Positions 35,575 through 46,640 are shown, counted from the first letter of the stretch. The stretch: DNA of 64,000 nt from Petrolisthes cinctipes (GCA_033782935.1 JAWQEG010000286.1:757501-821500), one strand, 5' to 3'. The notes: a model not told the origin generated them from the sequence alone. Translations and numbers: made by a program.

Positions 35575-38492
35575 ATGGACAGAACTGCACCACTATCCCA
35601 GACTCAGAGGATGGCTTTGTTGAACCTCATTAAGGAGAGGGACAGCATAGTTAATAACAAATCAACAGCTCCTGGGATAATAGAGGCCAAGAAGAGGACG
35701 TGGGAAGAAATTGTTTTGAAATTCAATGCCCTCAACCCTGACCAACAACCCAGGTCCTCCAAACAACTCAAGAGGAGCTACGACCACGTGAAAAGAAAGT
35801 GAGTAATATTTGGCAGAATATATAAGCTTTGTAAGGTACTTCATTAAAATAAATATAGGTATTTTATTTTAAGTATTTTCAAGGGTCACACTCCTGTACT
35901 GTGGTGTAAATTTAAGAGTAGGTTAGACCCAATAGTACTGGATATATATATATGGTTGGGATATTGCTATTTATTCTTGACTGCACTGTGGTAGAGGCAT
36001 TATTTCCCCTTCAAGAAGAAGTCCAAATATAATTCTAAACAACCTTATTTCTTTTTTATATTTCTTATATAATGTTAGGCTTTCCTTTTGGTTTAAATCC
36101 TTTTCCTTTTTTATTCTATCGATTTCCCTGAAATTTCTTTTAATATTTTCTTTCTTTAGTTTCTTTATAGTGAGTTCATTTAGCTCTAATTCTTTAGTTA
36201 TTTCCTGTGTACTTTTGATCCATTTTTCATTTCTATGACTTTCTTTTAATCTTTTATATATTTCACCTACCAGAGTATTTTCTTTGTTTAATAAATATTT
36301 TACATATCCCACCCTATTGGTGATTAACCTTGTTTCTACACTTGATGCACCAATTTCCCCTCTCAAGGTACATGTTGGAGTTCCATTAACTGCTCCTAAG
36401 ATATTTCTATAAACTTTATTTTCTATACTTTGTAATTTCCTTATTTCATTCTTATTAAAATTGTCTGTTCCATACATATGGATGGTAGGGCCACATTTTT
36501 CCAAAAGCATTTTCCTATTAATAATTTATTGCTGCTCCTTGTTATCACTGATGGTACCAAATTACTTAATTTTTGTGCTTTTTTAATTAATTCTTCTTTA
36601 TATGTTTTAAAACAGTTTCTTTTATTGTCAATCACAAATCCTAAATATTTAATACTGTCCACCACCTTAATTCCCCCTATTTCCTCAGGTGTCTCTCTTG
36701 AATTATAAATTAAAATATTACTTTTATTCATATTTATATCCAACCCTGCTTCTGCAACTATATTTTGTAAGTGTATTATGTATTCCTTTGTTTCCTTTAT
36801 TGACCTAGTTAATCCCAACCCATCATCTGCACAAAACAGTGTGTTTATATATAAATTTTCCTCCTTGTATCCTATGTTTATGTTATTTAATTTTAGAATT
36901 ATCATATATATATGTTAGCAGTTTAAAAAGTGTTGTTGATCCTGTACAACCCTGTTTAATCCCACTTGTAATGTAGCTAACCAGTAATGGAAAAGATAAG
37001 GCTCCTCAAGGTTTCCAAACAATACCATACCTTGTTATGATCATATTTAGATTTAGGTATTTTTTCATTACATATTTGTTGTCTTCCTCCAGGGTGAAAG
37101 ACGAGGACAGGGAATTCAAAAAGAAAATAAAAGTTACTGGTGGTGGTTGTCCTCCAACCCCTCCAAAGGCAACGGAGGAGATTGCCCTGGCCGCATCAAT
37201 GATGACCGTTGATTTGGCCATGGGCAATGATGTCTTTGAAACATTTAACGTGGAACCAGTGCACAACAGCAGTGCTGCTGATGTGTATGAACTACAAGAA
37301 GAAGGTAAGTTCAGTGTGATATACTTTCAATTCCAAGTGTGTGTGTCCTCACTAGTAAAGAACATGCCACTCATTACTCTCGGCACCAACTGAGTTTCAT
37401 ATTAATTATCAAATTAAACATGAGTAACATTAGGAAATAAACAATCTTATAAGGGACTTTTTAAACAGTGGGGCAAGCTCATCCCCAGGTTCAGATCTTG
37501 CAATTATCCAGCCTGATCTGTAGTTATTTTTTTTTTTTTCAATTTTACAATATGCTAAACATAACAATGTGTAAAGGTACATTATAAACAATAATACATG
37601 AATTATATGACCATGATTTGATTTTTATTTATTTTTTTTAATGTGGAAGGAACATTGAACATTATTTATATGTTCAGTAGTGTACTACTGTATTATGTAA
37701 CATGATTTGCTTTACACAGCTTCCTTCTGGTACCATATAAGAAAGATACCCTTGTTATCAGCAGGTCAACTACATTTATCTACAGTATTTTTAAATTTAA
37801 ATAATATATAAAAATATGTGTTCTGTATATGGATTACTTTGTACATTAATAGAAATTTTTTAATACCGAACTTATATGAGTGCACTATGGCAAGCAGTCT
37901 AGGGTATTGTTTGGTTTTGACAGTAATGAGTTTTGGGTTACATCATACTGAAAATGATTTATGAAAGTCAGCAATTGCATTGTTGGTTCCTTTAACATTT
38001 TATTTCATTGCAGTTGTAGATGATCCTGGTGTTCCCGGAGTGTCTGGGATTTCCTATATTAACCCAACCTATCCAACTCATCCTTCCAAGTCCCTTGATC
38101 CTGTCCCCCTCCCAGTTGCCTCAGCTTCCACCTCCACATCATCCTCTCCCACCCCAAGATCACCTGCAGTCATCACAGCCACACCACACCGTCCACTGAA
38201 CACCACTACTCCCTCTGTGGGGTCTCTGACAAAAAAGCGTCCTCGTAGTAACATTAGGTATTCTGCCAAGGACGATGCATATTTGTGTCGCTCCAGGCAA
38301 GAAGAATACCATAGATCAAAAATGGCTCAAATGCAAGAAATTCATGCACTTGAAGTTGAGTTCATGAAACAAAAAATGAATTTTTTGACTGAGGTAAAAG
38401 GTCAAGTAGATGACCTTCACAGTAAGTTCACTGAGGTCATTGCATCAGCTAAAAGGGCTTATGATGCAATGGCCCCTTTGGATGATGTTTAG
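35575..38492 (+). CDS. Myb/SANT-like protein of a PIF/Harbinger transposon (3 exons)
   Basis: Predicted join of 35575..35798, 37093..37304 and 38014..38492, 304 residues. Splice sites fit consensus (AAA|GTGAGT, CCTCCAG|G, GAAG|GTAAGT, TTGCAG|T) and the reading frame is kept at each. Residues about 8 to 90 are a Myb/SANT-like, NAIF1-type DNA-binding domain (QRMALLNLIKERDSIV, TWEEIVLKFNA, KQLKRSYDHVKRK, then the GGG turn). A Pro/Ser/Thr-rich linker and a C-terminal coiled coil (HALEVEFMKQKMNF) follow. In Harbinger elements such a protein binds the transposon ends and helps bring the transposase into the nucleus. It converges on the transposase gene. Confidence 0.85.
35960..37030 (-). mobile_element. 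LINE reverse-transcriptase fragment inside intron 1
   Basis: The minus strand encodes RT motif B (GIKQGCTGSTLF near 36950), motif C with FCADD (near 36830), GLDINMNKSN, and a post-RT domain (IRKLQSIENKVYRNILGA). There is a frameshift near 36480. This differs from both other LINE families here, and its clade is uncertain. It fills most of the intron and interrupts neither splice site. Confidence 0.8.
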
Positions 38493-39922
38493 GCTCTTAA
38501 TGACTTTATTTTTGATATTCTATTATTATTATATTAATTTTTTTTTTTTGTATAGCATTAGTGATAATTTTTACTGAATTTTTATATTTTTATATTTATA
38601 TTTTTATATTTATGCAATTTAAAGTAAGAACAGGATATAATTTTATAATCTTTTATGTATGTATGCAATTTAAAGTAAGAACAGGATATATTTTTGTAAT
38701 CTTTTATGTATGGTGTACAGTATTAATCTAATATATTAACTTTTTCCATGTAGTTGCCAAGATATTCAAGCCAAAGATAACAAGAACTATGAGAAAATAG
38801 TTGTAACATTAGTGAGAATATTTATTGACTATTTATTAAGGTGATATTTTTGCCATAATTAATTTTATATTAATGCAATTTAAAGTAAGAACAGAATATA
38901 ATTTTATATTCTTTTATGTATGTATGCAATTTAAAGTAAGAACAGGATATAATTTTATATTCTTTTATGTATGATGTACAGTATTAATCTAATATATTAA
39001 CTTTTTTCATGGAGTTGCCAAAATATTGGAGTCAAAGATAACAAGTACAGAGAAACACGGTTTTAACATTAGAGAGAATATTTATTGCTGTTACACCCTT
39101 TGTGTCATTGGGACTATAAAACTGTTGCATGAATAAATAATTATCAATATTCTTACACACTTTCAATGTCCAAAAACCACAAATACAAATAAGCCATAGT
39201 GTTATTATTTGGATTGGTCAAAACTATAACCAAATACATTGAGCACAAAGAAAATATATACAGCTTCATAATAATGCATGCACTTGAAATTGAGTATATG
39301 AAAGAAAAAATAGAAAATCTCAAAGGTTACCACTAATTTAATGAAGTATGTGAAGTAGATGAATTCACCAGTAACCTCATATCAATCCTTGCATAAGCTA
39401 AAAGCGTTCATAATGCATTGGGCCCTTTAGATGATGTTTAGGTGACTTAGCTTTTGATATTTAATGGAATGCTTATTTGCAATAATTGATTTTATATTTA
39501 TACAATTTAAAGTAAGAACAGGACATAATTTTATGTATGATGAGAACGTCTCTGAAATATATTAACTTTTTTCATGGAGTTGCCGAAATATTGGAGTCAA
39601 AGATAACAAGTACAGAGAAACACAGTAATAACATTAGAAAGAATATTTATTAAGGTTAATCTGAAATTTTTGCCATAATTCATTTTATATTTATGCATTT
39701 GAAAGTAAGAACAGGACATAACAAGAACCAGGAGAAAATGCAGCTATAACATTAGTAAGAATATTTATGGCCTATATTTTAAGCTGAGATTTATGCAATA
39801 ATTTATTTTATATTTCTGTATTTGTGCAATTTAAAGTAAGTAGAGGAGCATCTTACCCTAGGTAGGTAAATATACGTAAACAAAATTTTTAGAGGCAACT
39901 TGACTTGCAATTATTCACTTAT
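38493..39922. repeat. Repeated AT-rich 3' region between the two Harbinger genes
   Basis: The motif GCAATTTAAAGTAAGAACAG recurs at least six times between about 38610 and 39840. Larger blocks around it (for example ATATATTAACTTTTTTCATG then GAGTTGCC) are duplicated. No independent gene. Confidence 0.75.
39285..39445 (+). pseudogene. Decayed duplicate of the last SANT-protein exon
   Basis: ATGCATGCACTTGAAATTGA through GGCCCTTTAGATGATGTTTA corresponds to the end of exon 3 (near 38340..38492), with stops and small indels. It shows that the tail of the gene was tandemly duplicated together with the repeats. Confidence 0.8.
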
Positions 39923-41461
39923 CTAAAAGAATCTATCCACAATTCCTGCTCGACGGGCATGACCATGATGATTGTGGTCTTCCCTAATGTCCTGAGGAAC
40001 AACTGGTGGCTCTATTATATCCTCAGCATCATCACCCAATGGGAGTCTGTTTAGGATTGCAATATTATGGAGCACTGCACACGCAACAATGATATTCTTG
40101 GTATTACTCAACTTTGTTCGTACTGGGATGGACAAGACAGCGAAACGTCTTTTTAAAACCCCAAAAGCCCTTTCAATAACGTTTCTAGTTTTCACGTGTG
40201 CGGCGTTATATCGAACTTCTTTTTCTGTTTGGGGTGTCAAGTATGGCGTTAGCAGGTATGACCGACAAGCATATCCACTGTCACCTAGCAAAAAGCCACG
40301 GTACCTGCCTTCCTCTAGTGCATCACAAAGTCTAGGCTCATTTAATATTCGTGAATCATGTGCACTCCCTGGCCAGTTTACTGCTATATTAGTGAATTTA
40401 AGGGAGGCATCACAAACACCCATGACATTAATAGAAAAGTACCCCTTCCTGCAGCGGTATATCTCTGCATCCTGCCCCCCAGGACTTTTAATGGGGATGT
40501 GAGTGCCATCAACGCAGCCAATGACACCTGGCATTCCTGCAAAGTCAGAGAATTGCTGCATTATTTCTCCTTCACTGGCTGGATTAGGGAACTTGATGTA
40601 CTCTCGGGCAAGTGATGCAATTGCTATGCATACATTCTTCACTATCTTGCTGACACTTGGCTGTGACATATCTGTGCAGTCCCCCAATGTCAGCTGGTAG
40701 TTGCCAGTGGCAACATACCTCAGGGTAACCAGCACCTGAAGTTCTGGTGAAATTCGGAGACCTGTAGAGGAAATAAATCACAAACCTCACTAACACTGTA
40801 AAATAGATGGATACCCCACTACTAAGCATACTAAATACTGTGTTCCATTACTGTACTACAAGATAGGTTCTGTATAGTACTCTTTCCCCTGTAATATTTG
40901 GAGCAAATAGGTAAAAACTATGCTAGAGGTGTTCAGTTTTGTTTTGAAAAGCCTTATTTTTAAAAGTACTCATCTGTCAACCTTATTCACCTAAAGGCAG
41001 CCTCTATAAATTATATACCTTAATTCAGATTATATCCTTTCCCTTTATATACACTCACAATCACGCTTTTTGGCCAGTTACTAGGTAAGGAACACTCATA
41101 TGATAATAATATTCAACAGGTCAGTGACTAATCTCACTCCCACATCACCATGTTTAACATTATGTTTAACATTACAGTCACCACCCCAGATACACCTTCA
41201 TAGTTTGCACCCAATCAAATTTTATTCACTAAAATTATATCTACCTCGTCGGTTATTGGAAGTTGGTAGCTGCTCCTGTATTTTCTCCAGAAGATCTTGG
41301 ACACAAACTTTGGAAAGCCTGTACCTCTCCAGGAATTCTTTGTCAGAGTACAGAACAAACGGATCTGTTCTCTCAACAAACCTGCGTGTCCTCCTTCCAT
41401 TTACCTCTTCCCATTCCGCTATCTCCTCTAGTTCATGAATGTGGTGGCGATAATCAGCCAT
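39923..41461 (-). CDS. PIF/Harbinger transposase, HARBI1-like (2 exons)
   Basis: Predicted join of 41461..41245 and 40761..39923 on the minus strand, 351 residues, with no stops. The donor GAG|GTAGAT and acceptor CTACAG|GTC keep the frame and yield RISPELQVLVTLRYVATGNYQ, the typical start of the HARBI1 fold. A helix-turn-helix (SQPSVSKIVKNV) precedes the DDE nuclease: D157 in GCVDGTHIPIKSP, D233 in LLGDSGYACR, E269 in NVIERAFGVLKRRF. HDSRI lies between the two Asp. It cuts and pastes the transposon with the neighbouring SANT protein. Both genes look intact. Confidence 0.92.
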
Positions 41462-42929
41462 GCTGCACAATGGGAATAAAGGATAATTTTGGTAATAATC
41501 TTCCCCATGTGATGTTAATTTAGATATTAGGTTAGGTTAGGTCTGCATAATTCTATAATAAAAACCTTCCCAGCTACTGGAATATAATGAACCTTTATAA
41601 ATCCTGATTATGTTAGGTCAGGTCAAGTAACTTTAAATAAAGTTATCCACTCACAAAATTATGGGCAGCAATAATTAGAACAAGTAAAAATATGCACGAA
41701 AAAGTACCTAGTGGGAAAAATAATTTCTGTGGCTCATCTGAAATATTACCCAACTTCCCTGAACTATCAAGCCCTGCTCTCTTTAATCGGTGCATTCAGC
41801 CTCTTTCAAGGAAATAAAACGTGGTCAAAATGTACTGTTGGCCATTCAAATCAACAGATAATAATGGAATGTGCTCATACCAAACTCTCTTCTCCCATGT
41901 CATATTATGGCACTGGGAATTGTTGGGCTTTTAGATGGGAGTATTTGAGGGAAATATAAATGCCTGTTTTGGAGGTTAACACCAGATTTACGCATACACT
42001 CAGCTGGACATCAAATTAATATGCCAAAAAACAGTACGGAAAATCTGTATATGTGGTCCACGCGGCAAATATTTACAATTTATGTATATTTAAGTAGGGG
42101 ACAATGTAGTGTGTTCGTGTGTAATGAATATAATAGGCGGTTGCACTTAACTTTCGGCAGAATAGGCTTTCGAAAAATCGCGACCGCTTTTGAGACGAAG
42201 TCCAGCGTAGCGCTTCCGAGACAAAGTGCAGCGTAGGAGTAAGTCTACGGTGTTAATACCCTAAGTTCAGACTCCAGCGTTCACGGTGTCTTTCTCTCCC
42301 AGGTCCTTCTTTATAATAAGCCACTGAACACTGTACAAAGTAGTTCACATCATGATGGGATGCTCATGTGCTACTTCAAGTTGCCATCTCGTAAATCATG
42401 TATTTTTTTTAATTAAATGACGCTTTCAATATTCTTTTAATTCCATCACCATTTATATATAGATAATTTCATTATTTACTCACTTAATTTCATAAATTAT
42501 TTTCTCATCTCATAGTATTATAATCATTATTATTAATGCAATCTATGAACCTTCTGTATTCATCCGCAATTTTGCACCATCCCATTTTCAATGCTACGTG
42601 TCAGTAATACGTGACCAGCTGACATCACCAACATGGCTGGAAGCCGGTATGGCTTTTTTTTTCACGCATTTTGCTAAGCCACAAGAACTTTTTCATTTAT
42701 GTGTGGATCATAGGCTAATTTTGAAACATAAAATAAGTGAGCAGTGTCGACAGGAGGCTACTATGGATTATAATAACAGGCCCAGGTTTCTTCGAAAATT
42801 TAATCATCTGCACAATTTTCCTGCAAGTCTGGTAAGAGTTAAAACCTTTTTGTAATATATTTTATTAACAAATAGCAATAATAATTATGTACAACAATTG
42901 TAATGGCCAGTCAGGTAGTCTGCTAAGGA
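41462..42929. other. Right flank of the Harbinger element, mostly unassigned
   Basis: No convincing gene. It presumably includes the transposase promoter and right transposon end. An 85-codon frame at 42598..42855 (plus) has no recognisable domain and a non-ATG start. GGTTAGGTTAGG near 41530 hints at the dispersed minisatellite. Confidence 0.4.
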
Positions 42930-43600
42930 TAATAAAGGGGGGCAGTTAGGTCACGTGAGGTTATGTCCCGGTAGTGTGCCCCAGTTATGTCCCGGTAGTC
43001 TGCCCTGGTTATGTCCCGGTAGTCTGCCCCGGTTAGGTCCCGGTAGTCTGCCCCGGTCCAGATTAGGTTAGGTCAGGTCAGGTCTGACTAGTTTCTACTG
43101 TATATTGTGCCGTGGTCTGCCCCGGTTATGTCCCGGTAGTCTGCCCCGGTTAGGTCCCGGTTAGGTCCCGGTAGTGTGTCCCAGTCCAGATTAGGTTAGG
43201 TCAGGTCAGGTGAGGTCTGACTAGTTTCTACTGTATATTGTGCCGTGGTCTGCCCCGGTTAGGTCCCGGTAGTCTGCCCCAGTTATGTCCCGGTAGTCTG
43301 CCCCAGTTATGTCCCGGTAGTCCGCCCCAGTTATGTCCCGGTAGTCTGCCCCGGTTAGGTCCCGGTAGTGTGTCCCAGTCCAGATTAGGTTAGGTCAGGT
43401 CAGGTGAGGTCTGACTAGTTTCTACTGTATATTGTGCCGTGGTCTGCCCCGGTTAGGTCCCGGTAGCCTGCCCTGGTTATGTCCCTGTAGTCTGCCCCGG
43501 TTAGGTCCCGGTAGTCTGCCCTGGTTAGGTCCCGGTAGTGTGCCCCGGTTAGGTTCCGGTAGTCTGCCCAGGTTAGGTTAGGTTAGGTTTGGTTAATTAT
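42930..43600 (+). repeat. Expanded GGTTAGGTCCCGGTAGTCTGCCCC minisatellite
   Basis: Units of about 21 to 23 bp (TTAGGTCCCGGTAGTCTGCC) are tandemly repeated. They are grouped into a larger unit ending GGTTAGGTCAGGTCAGG, TCTGACTAGTTTCTACTGTA, TATTGTGCCGTGG, which occurs three times. This is the minisatellite core of the MITE family at 10.3, 47.8 and 48.3 kb, expanded. Confidence 0.88.
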
Positions 43601-43996
43601 CTAAACTTGCCTCGGATTTCCAAAATCTTGACATTTATCCCTCAGGAAAATTGCAAAACCCGAGCCAACTTTTGCCGAAACTTGGCTCGGATTTCCAAAA
43701 TATTGACATTTATCCCTCAGGAAAATTGCAAAACCCGAGCCAACTTTTGCCGAAACTTGGCTCGGATTTCCAAAATCTTGACATTTATCCCTCAGGAAAA
43801 TTGCAAAACCCGAGCCAACTTTTGCCGAAACTTGGCTCGGATTTCCAAAATCTTGACATTTATCCCTCAGGAAAATTGCTAAACCCGAGCCAACTTTTGC
43901 CGAAACTTGGCTCGGATTTCCAAAATCTTGACATTTATCCCTCAGGAAAATTGCAAAACCCGAGCCAACTTTTGCCGAAACTTGGCTCGGATTTTC
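43600..43996 (+). repeat. 75-bp tandem repeat with self-complementary ends
   Basis: Five-plus copies with period 75 bp (units near 43606, 43681, 43756, 43831, 43906, with a partial at 43981). Each has TTGGCTCGG at one end and CCGAGCCAA at the other, so each unit can fold into a hairpin. Because 75 is a multiple of three, several frames stay open across it (for example ARISKILTFIPQENCKT). I take this as a by-product. Confidence 0.92.
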
Positions 43997-44856
43997 AATT
44001 TTTCGACATTTATGCAGGTCAAGAAACCAGTATCAATGCAAAATAAGCTCATTTACGTGTTTTCCCCCACCCAAAACCCCCGGTTCCCAGTGCTCTCCCC
44101 CAAGATTGAAGGGGTTAGGGAATATGTATAAACCAAGTGATTTCCGATCAATATTATGGTCACTAATGAATAGAACAAGTAAAATTAAGCAGGAAAAAAA
44201 AAAAACAAAAAAAAAAAAAAACACGTGGACCACTTATACAGAATTACCAACAGTACCATTTACAGTATTTTCGTACACGTGATATTGGCTTCATCATTTC
44301 ATATGTTCATGACTACCGTACAGGTAGCAAATCACAGAAAATTTACTTCTGCAAGCTAATAACACGTAAATACATATCTTAAACATTCATACTAACCTTC
44401 TAAGTAGACGTAAAGTCGATGATAAAATCTGAATTGTAGTGGCGTGGATGTTCTGGACAAGCGGTACTGACAAGCTCTTCTCCCATTCTCGGAGGTAACA
44501 CAACATCTTCGAAACGATCAAAACAAAGTGGCTTTTTGGCAGGACAAGGAGTGTTTTTGTAATGTACAATATTTTCTGCATGTTTTCTTAACATAACTTT
44601 CATATCTACACCAAAATAAAATGTTTCTTATGACATTTTATTCATGGTGCTTTTTGCATAGAGTACCCATGAGAAGGGGGTGGGCTTCTCACGCACAATC
44701 ACCATCGTTCCAATGTTTTCTGTGTATGCGTAGAAGATGCTGCCGACTACGAATGCGGCGCTCTCATGCCGTCGCAAAAGCGAAAGGACTAGGAATATGG
44801 CCCATAGCACCACAAAAAAGATAACCATAACAGTTCCCTTAAGTCTAAAATGTTGT
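43997..44856. other. Unassigned DNA with one coding-like stretch
   Basis: An A-rich tract lies near 44192..44221. On the minus strand 44603..44403 encodes 67 codons (for example KPLCFDRFEDVVLPPRMG) that look protein-like and could be an exon. I recognise no family. From about 44806 the sequence is H2B 3' spacer with a roughly 30-bp deletion relative to 6280..6320. Confidence 0.4.
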
Positions 44857-44873
44857 GGCTCCTAACAGGAGCC
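44857..44873 (-). terminator. Histone 3' stem-loop of H2B (17 nt)
   Basis: Minus strand GGCTCC-TGTTA-GGAGCC, the same 17-nt form as the other H2B genes. Confidence 0.87.
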
Positions 44874-44909
44874 GATTGTTGACCAAATGATTCTGGAGAG
44901 TGCACCACT

Positions 44910-45281
44910 TTATTTGGAGGAGGTGTACTTGGTGACAGCCTTGGTGCCCTCAGACACGGCGTGCTTGGCAAGCTCACCGGGGAGCAGGAGCCTGACGGCG
45001 GTCTGAATCTCCCGACTGGTGATGGTGGACCGCTTGTTGTAGTGTGCCAGGCGAGAGGCCTCGGCGGCGATTCTCTCAAAGATGTCGTTCACGAAAGAGT
45101 TCATGATCGACATTGCCTTAGAGGAAACACCAGTGTCAGGGTGGACCTGCTTCAGTACCTTGTAAATGTAGATGCTGTAACTTTCCTTCCTCTTGCGCTT
45201 CTTTTTCTTGCCTCCTTTAGCAATGGCCTTCTGGGCCTTGCCAGCCTTCTTGGCAGCCTTTCCAGAAGTCTTAAGTGGCAT
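44910..45281 (-). CDS. H2B: Histone H2B with a retroelement in its leader
   Basis: Complete 123-residue H2B. It differs from the copy at 5.8 kb by Leu for Pro at position 3 (MPLKTSGK). The histone fold is unchanged. A 1.2-kb retro-ORF with its own poly(A) lies 39 bp before the ATG, separating the gene from its TATA box at 46539..46546. The gene may be silenced or expressed only as part of a chimeric transcript. It was originally the tail-to-tail partner of the H2A pseudogene at 33.5 kb. Confidence 0.96.
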   Translation of the reverse strand: MPLKTSGKAAKKAGKAQKAIAKGGKKKKRKRKESYSIYIYKVLKQVHPDTGVSSKAMSIMNSFVNDIFERIAAEASRLAHYNKRSTITSREIQTAVRLLLPGELAKHAVSEGTKAVTKYTSSK

Positions 45282-45317
45282 GTCTACCTAGTTTAGTTGG
45301 TAGTCGAACGGAAATTT

Positions 45318-45319
<2 letters not shown>

Positions 45320-45366
<47 letters not shown>

Positions 45367-46514
45367 CCTATCACCCATAGTTGTGGGCATTAAGGCAGTG
45401 TTTTATTTTTTCTTTCTCTTTTTACTTTTTGTTGCTTTCTTATCTATATCTTTACTGCCAGAGACAATTGGTTTAGATTTTTCAAATTTGGCCTGTGATG
45501 TCAACCTGCTGCTGGTCCAGACTTCCCTGATCTGGAAGATGTCGGGGTCTTGGCAACTGGGGATGTGCTGATGGAAGAGGTCGAGGCGACGAGAAGCAGA
45601 CATCCACCAGTCCACGGTGACTGTGGGTGGTGGGTTGGTTGGTGGGCTGTCCCTCCTCCTCCTCTTCTTCCTCTTCTTGACAGTCTGCCATTCCCCTTCA
45701 TCTTCCAGGTCCATATTGTCAGTTGTGTCCTCTCTCGTGGTAGTGGTGGAGGAGGCAGAGCAGGAACTGGTGTCAGGGACCTGAGTATCCTCCTCCGTCG
45801 CAGAGTCCAGTTCTGAAGTCTCAAGTGGTGGTGGTGGTGATGGCGGTGGTGGTGATGGTGGTAGTGGTGCCTTCAAGTTGTTCGCCCGGTTGAGCGGGCG
45901 AGGCAACATCAACTGGCGACGGGGGTGGGCCGGAACGGGTGGTGGTGCATCCGTTGTGCTCCTTCCCCGTCTTCCAGGCTTGTTGCCTCGTTTCTTGGTG
46001 ACGGATGGAGTAGTAGTGGGTGGTTGCGAATCAGGAGAAATGGCTATTGGTGGTAAGCCATTTCTCCTGAAGATGTCCAGGAGGAGGTCAGAGAGACGAC
46101 CTAGCCCTTCTGCAGCTAAGGCAACAGCAGTCTTGGTGCAGACGGTGACGATGTCTGCCTGCTGCTGCCGTCGCTGCGGTGGTTGGGCGTCAGCCGTCCT
46201 CCTCCCACGGGCATGGAGTGAGCCTCGGACCTGCCCACCATCAGGTCCAGCTACGTTGGTAGCCTCCAAGCCCTTCCTCCCTTCTTCCACAGAGAAGGAC
46301 ACCTCCTCTCCGTCCCCCAGTGATGGTGGCGAGGTGGTGGCAGCAGAGAGGAGGATGCCCCTCCTGTGGACGAAATAATCTTTCGAGTTTGAGTTTATAA
46401 AGCCATAGCCCTTCAAATGGTTAAACCACTTCACCCTGCCAACAAGACGGTCGGCAGGGGAAGTGGTGTGGTTGGCAGTAGGTGCTGTCTGGGCCATGGC
46501 TGGATGTAGACCCC
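45320..46514 (-). mobile_element. Retrotransposed 1.2-kb element with cold-shock-domain ORF
   Basis: Minus-strand insertion flanked by a perfect 10-bp target duplication GGAAATTTCC (45310..45319 and 46515..46524). It is intronless and ends in 44 A (T run at 45320..45363) preceded by AATAAA overlapping the stop codon. This is the structure left by LINE-machinery retrotransposition. It begins GGGGTCTACATCCAGCC followed at once by the ATG. It could be a processed retrogene, a 5'-complete half-LINE (ORF1 only), or a short non-autonomous retroelement. Its tail does not match the H2A-leader LINE. Confidence 0.88.
45403..46497 (-). CDS. Y-box-like cold-shock domain protein with basic disordered tail
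   Basis: 364 residues from ATG at 46497 (context GCCATGG), uninterrupted. Residues about 19 to 88 are a cold-shock domain: GRVKWFNHLKGYGFINSNS with RNP1-like KGYGFI and RNP2-like YFVH. EEVSFSVEEGRKGLEATNVAGP then resembles the animal Y-box proteins more than bacterial Csp. A helical segment (GRLSDLLLDIFRRNGLPPIA), a long Pro-rich stretch (residues about 165 to 235), an acidic region and basic patches (KKRKKRRRR, KKRKKK) follow. It probably binds RNA or single-stranded DNA. The GC-rich codon use contrasts with the AT-rich surroundings. It may be a retroelement nucleocapsid-like ORF or a captured host gene. Confidence 0.75.
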   Translation of the reverse strand: MAQTAPTANHTTSPADRLVGRVKWFNHLKGYGFINSNSKDYFVHRRGILLSAATTSPPSLGDGEEVSFSVEEGRKGLEATNVAGPDGGQVRGSLHARGRRTADAQPPQRRQQQADIVTVCTKTAVALAAEGLGRLSDLLLDIFRRNGLPPIAISPDSQPPTTTPSVTKKRGNKPGRRGRSTTDAPPPVPAHPRRQLMLPRPLNRANNLKAPLPPSPPPPSPPPPLETSELDSATEEDTQVPDTSSCSASSTTTTREDTTDNMDLEDEGEWQTVKKRKKRRRRDSPPTNPPPTVTVDWWMSASRRLDLFHQHIPSCQDPDIFQIREVWTSSRLTSQAKFEKSKPIVSGSKDIDKKATKSKKRKKK

Positions 46515-46640
46515 GGAAATTTCCTCCCCACATTTTCATATTTATATTGAGCGAGAAGATCAAGGGGACCCACTAGCCCCGCTTGCTCCTCCTGGATTGG
46601 CCAAAATTAGGTGCCTCTGATAGTCATCTCCTAACAAAGA
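46515..46640 (-). promoter_or_regulatory. H2B promoter, now upstream of the cold-shock ORF
   Basis: Minus strand: CCAAT box on the other strand (46596..46600), GGAGGAGCAAGCGGGGC, TATA box TATAAATA (46539..46546), then AAAATGTGGGGA and the target duplication. The retroelement starts about 25 bp after the TATA box, where transcription should begin, so this promoter probably now drives the cold-shock ORF. Confidence 0.85.

Larger units (their letters stand above)
34945..44805. other. 9.9-kb block of foreign DNA splitting an H2A-H2B pair
   Basis: Histone spacer stops at CACCTAGAC (about 34944) and resumes at CACCACAAAAAAGATAACC (about 44806). In intact copies these are only about 23 bp apart. 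The block ends show imperfect inverted similarity (CTAGACCTTCGCAAATGCGA against CTAGTCCTTTCGCTTTTGCG), which may or may not be a transposon terminus. Inside are a Harbinger element, a LINE fragment and two tandem repeats. Confidence 0.7.

Noticed and set aside
43589..44046. Open frames of 97 and 131 codons over the 75-bp repeat
   Set aside because: Frames stay open because the period is a multiple of three; there is no start context, domain or homologous single-copy sequence.
45403..46497. Lys-rich protein near H2B as a possible histone H1
   Set aside because: It has a cold-shock domain with RNP motifs and no winged-helix H1 globular domain, and it lies in a retrotransposed unit with poly(A) and target duplications.
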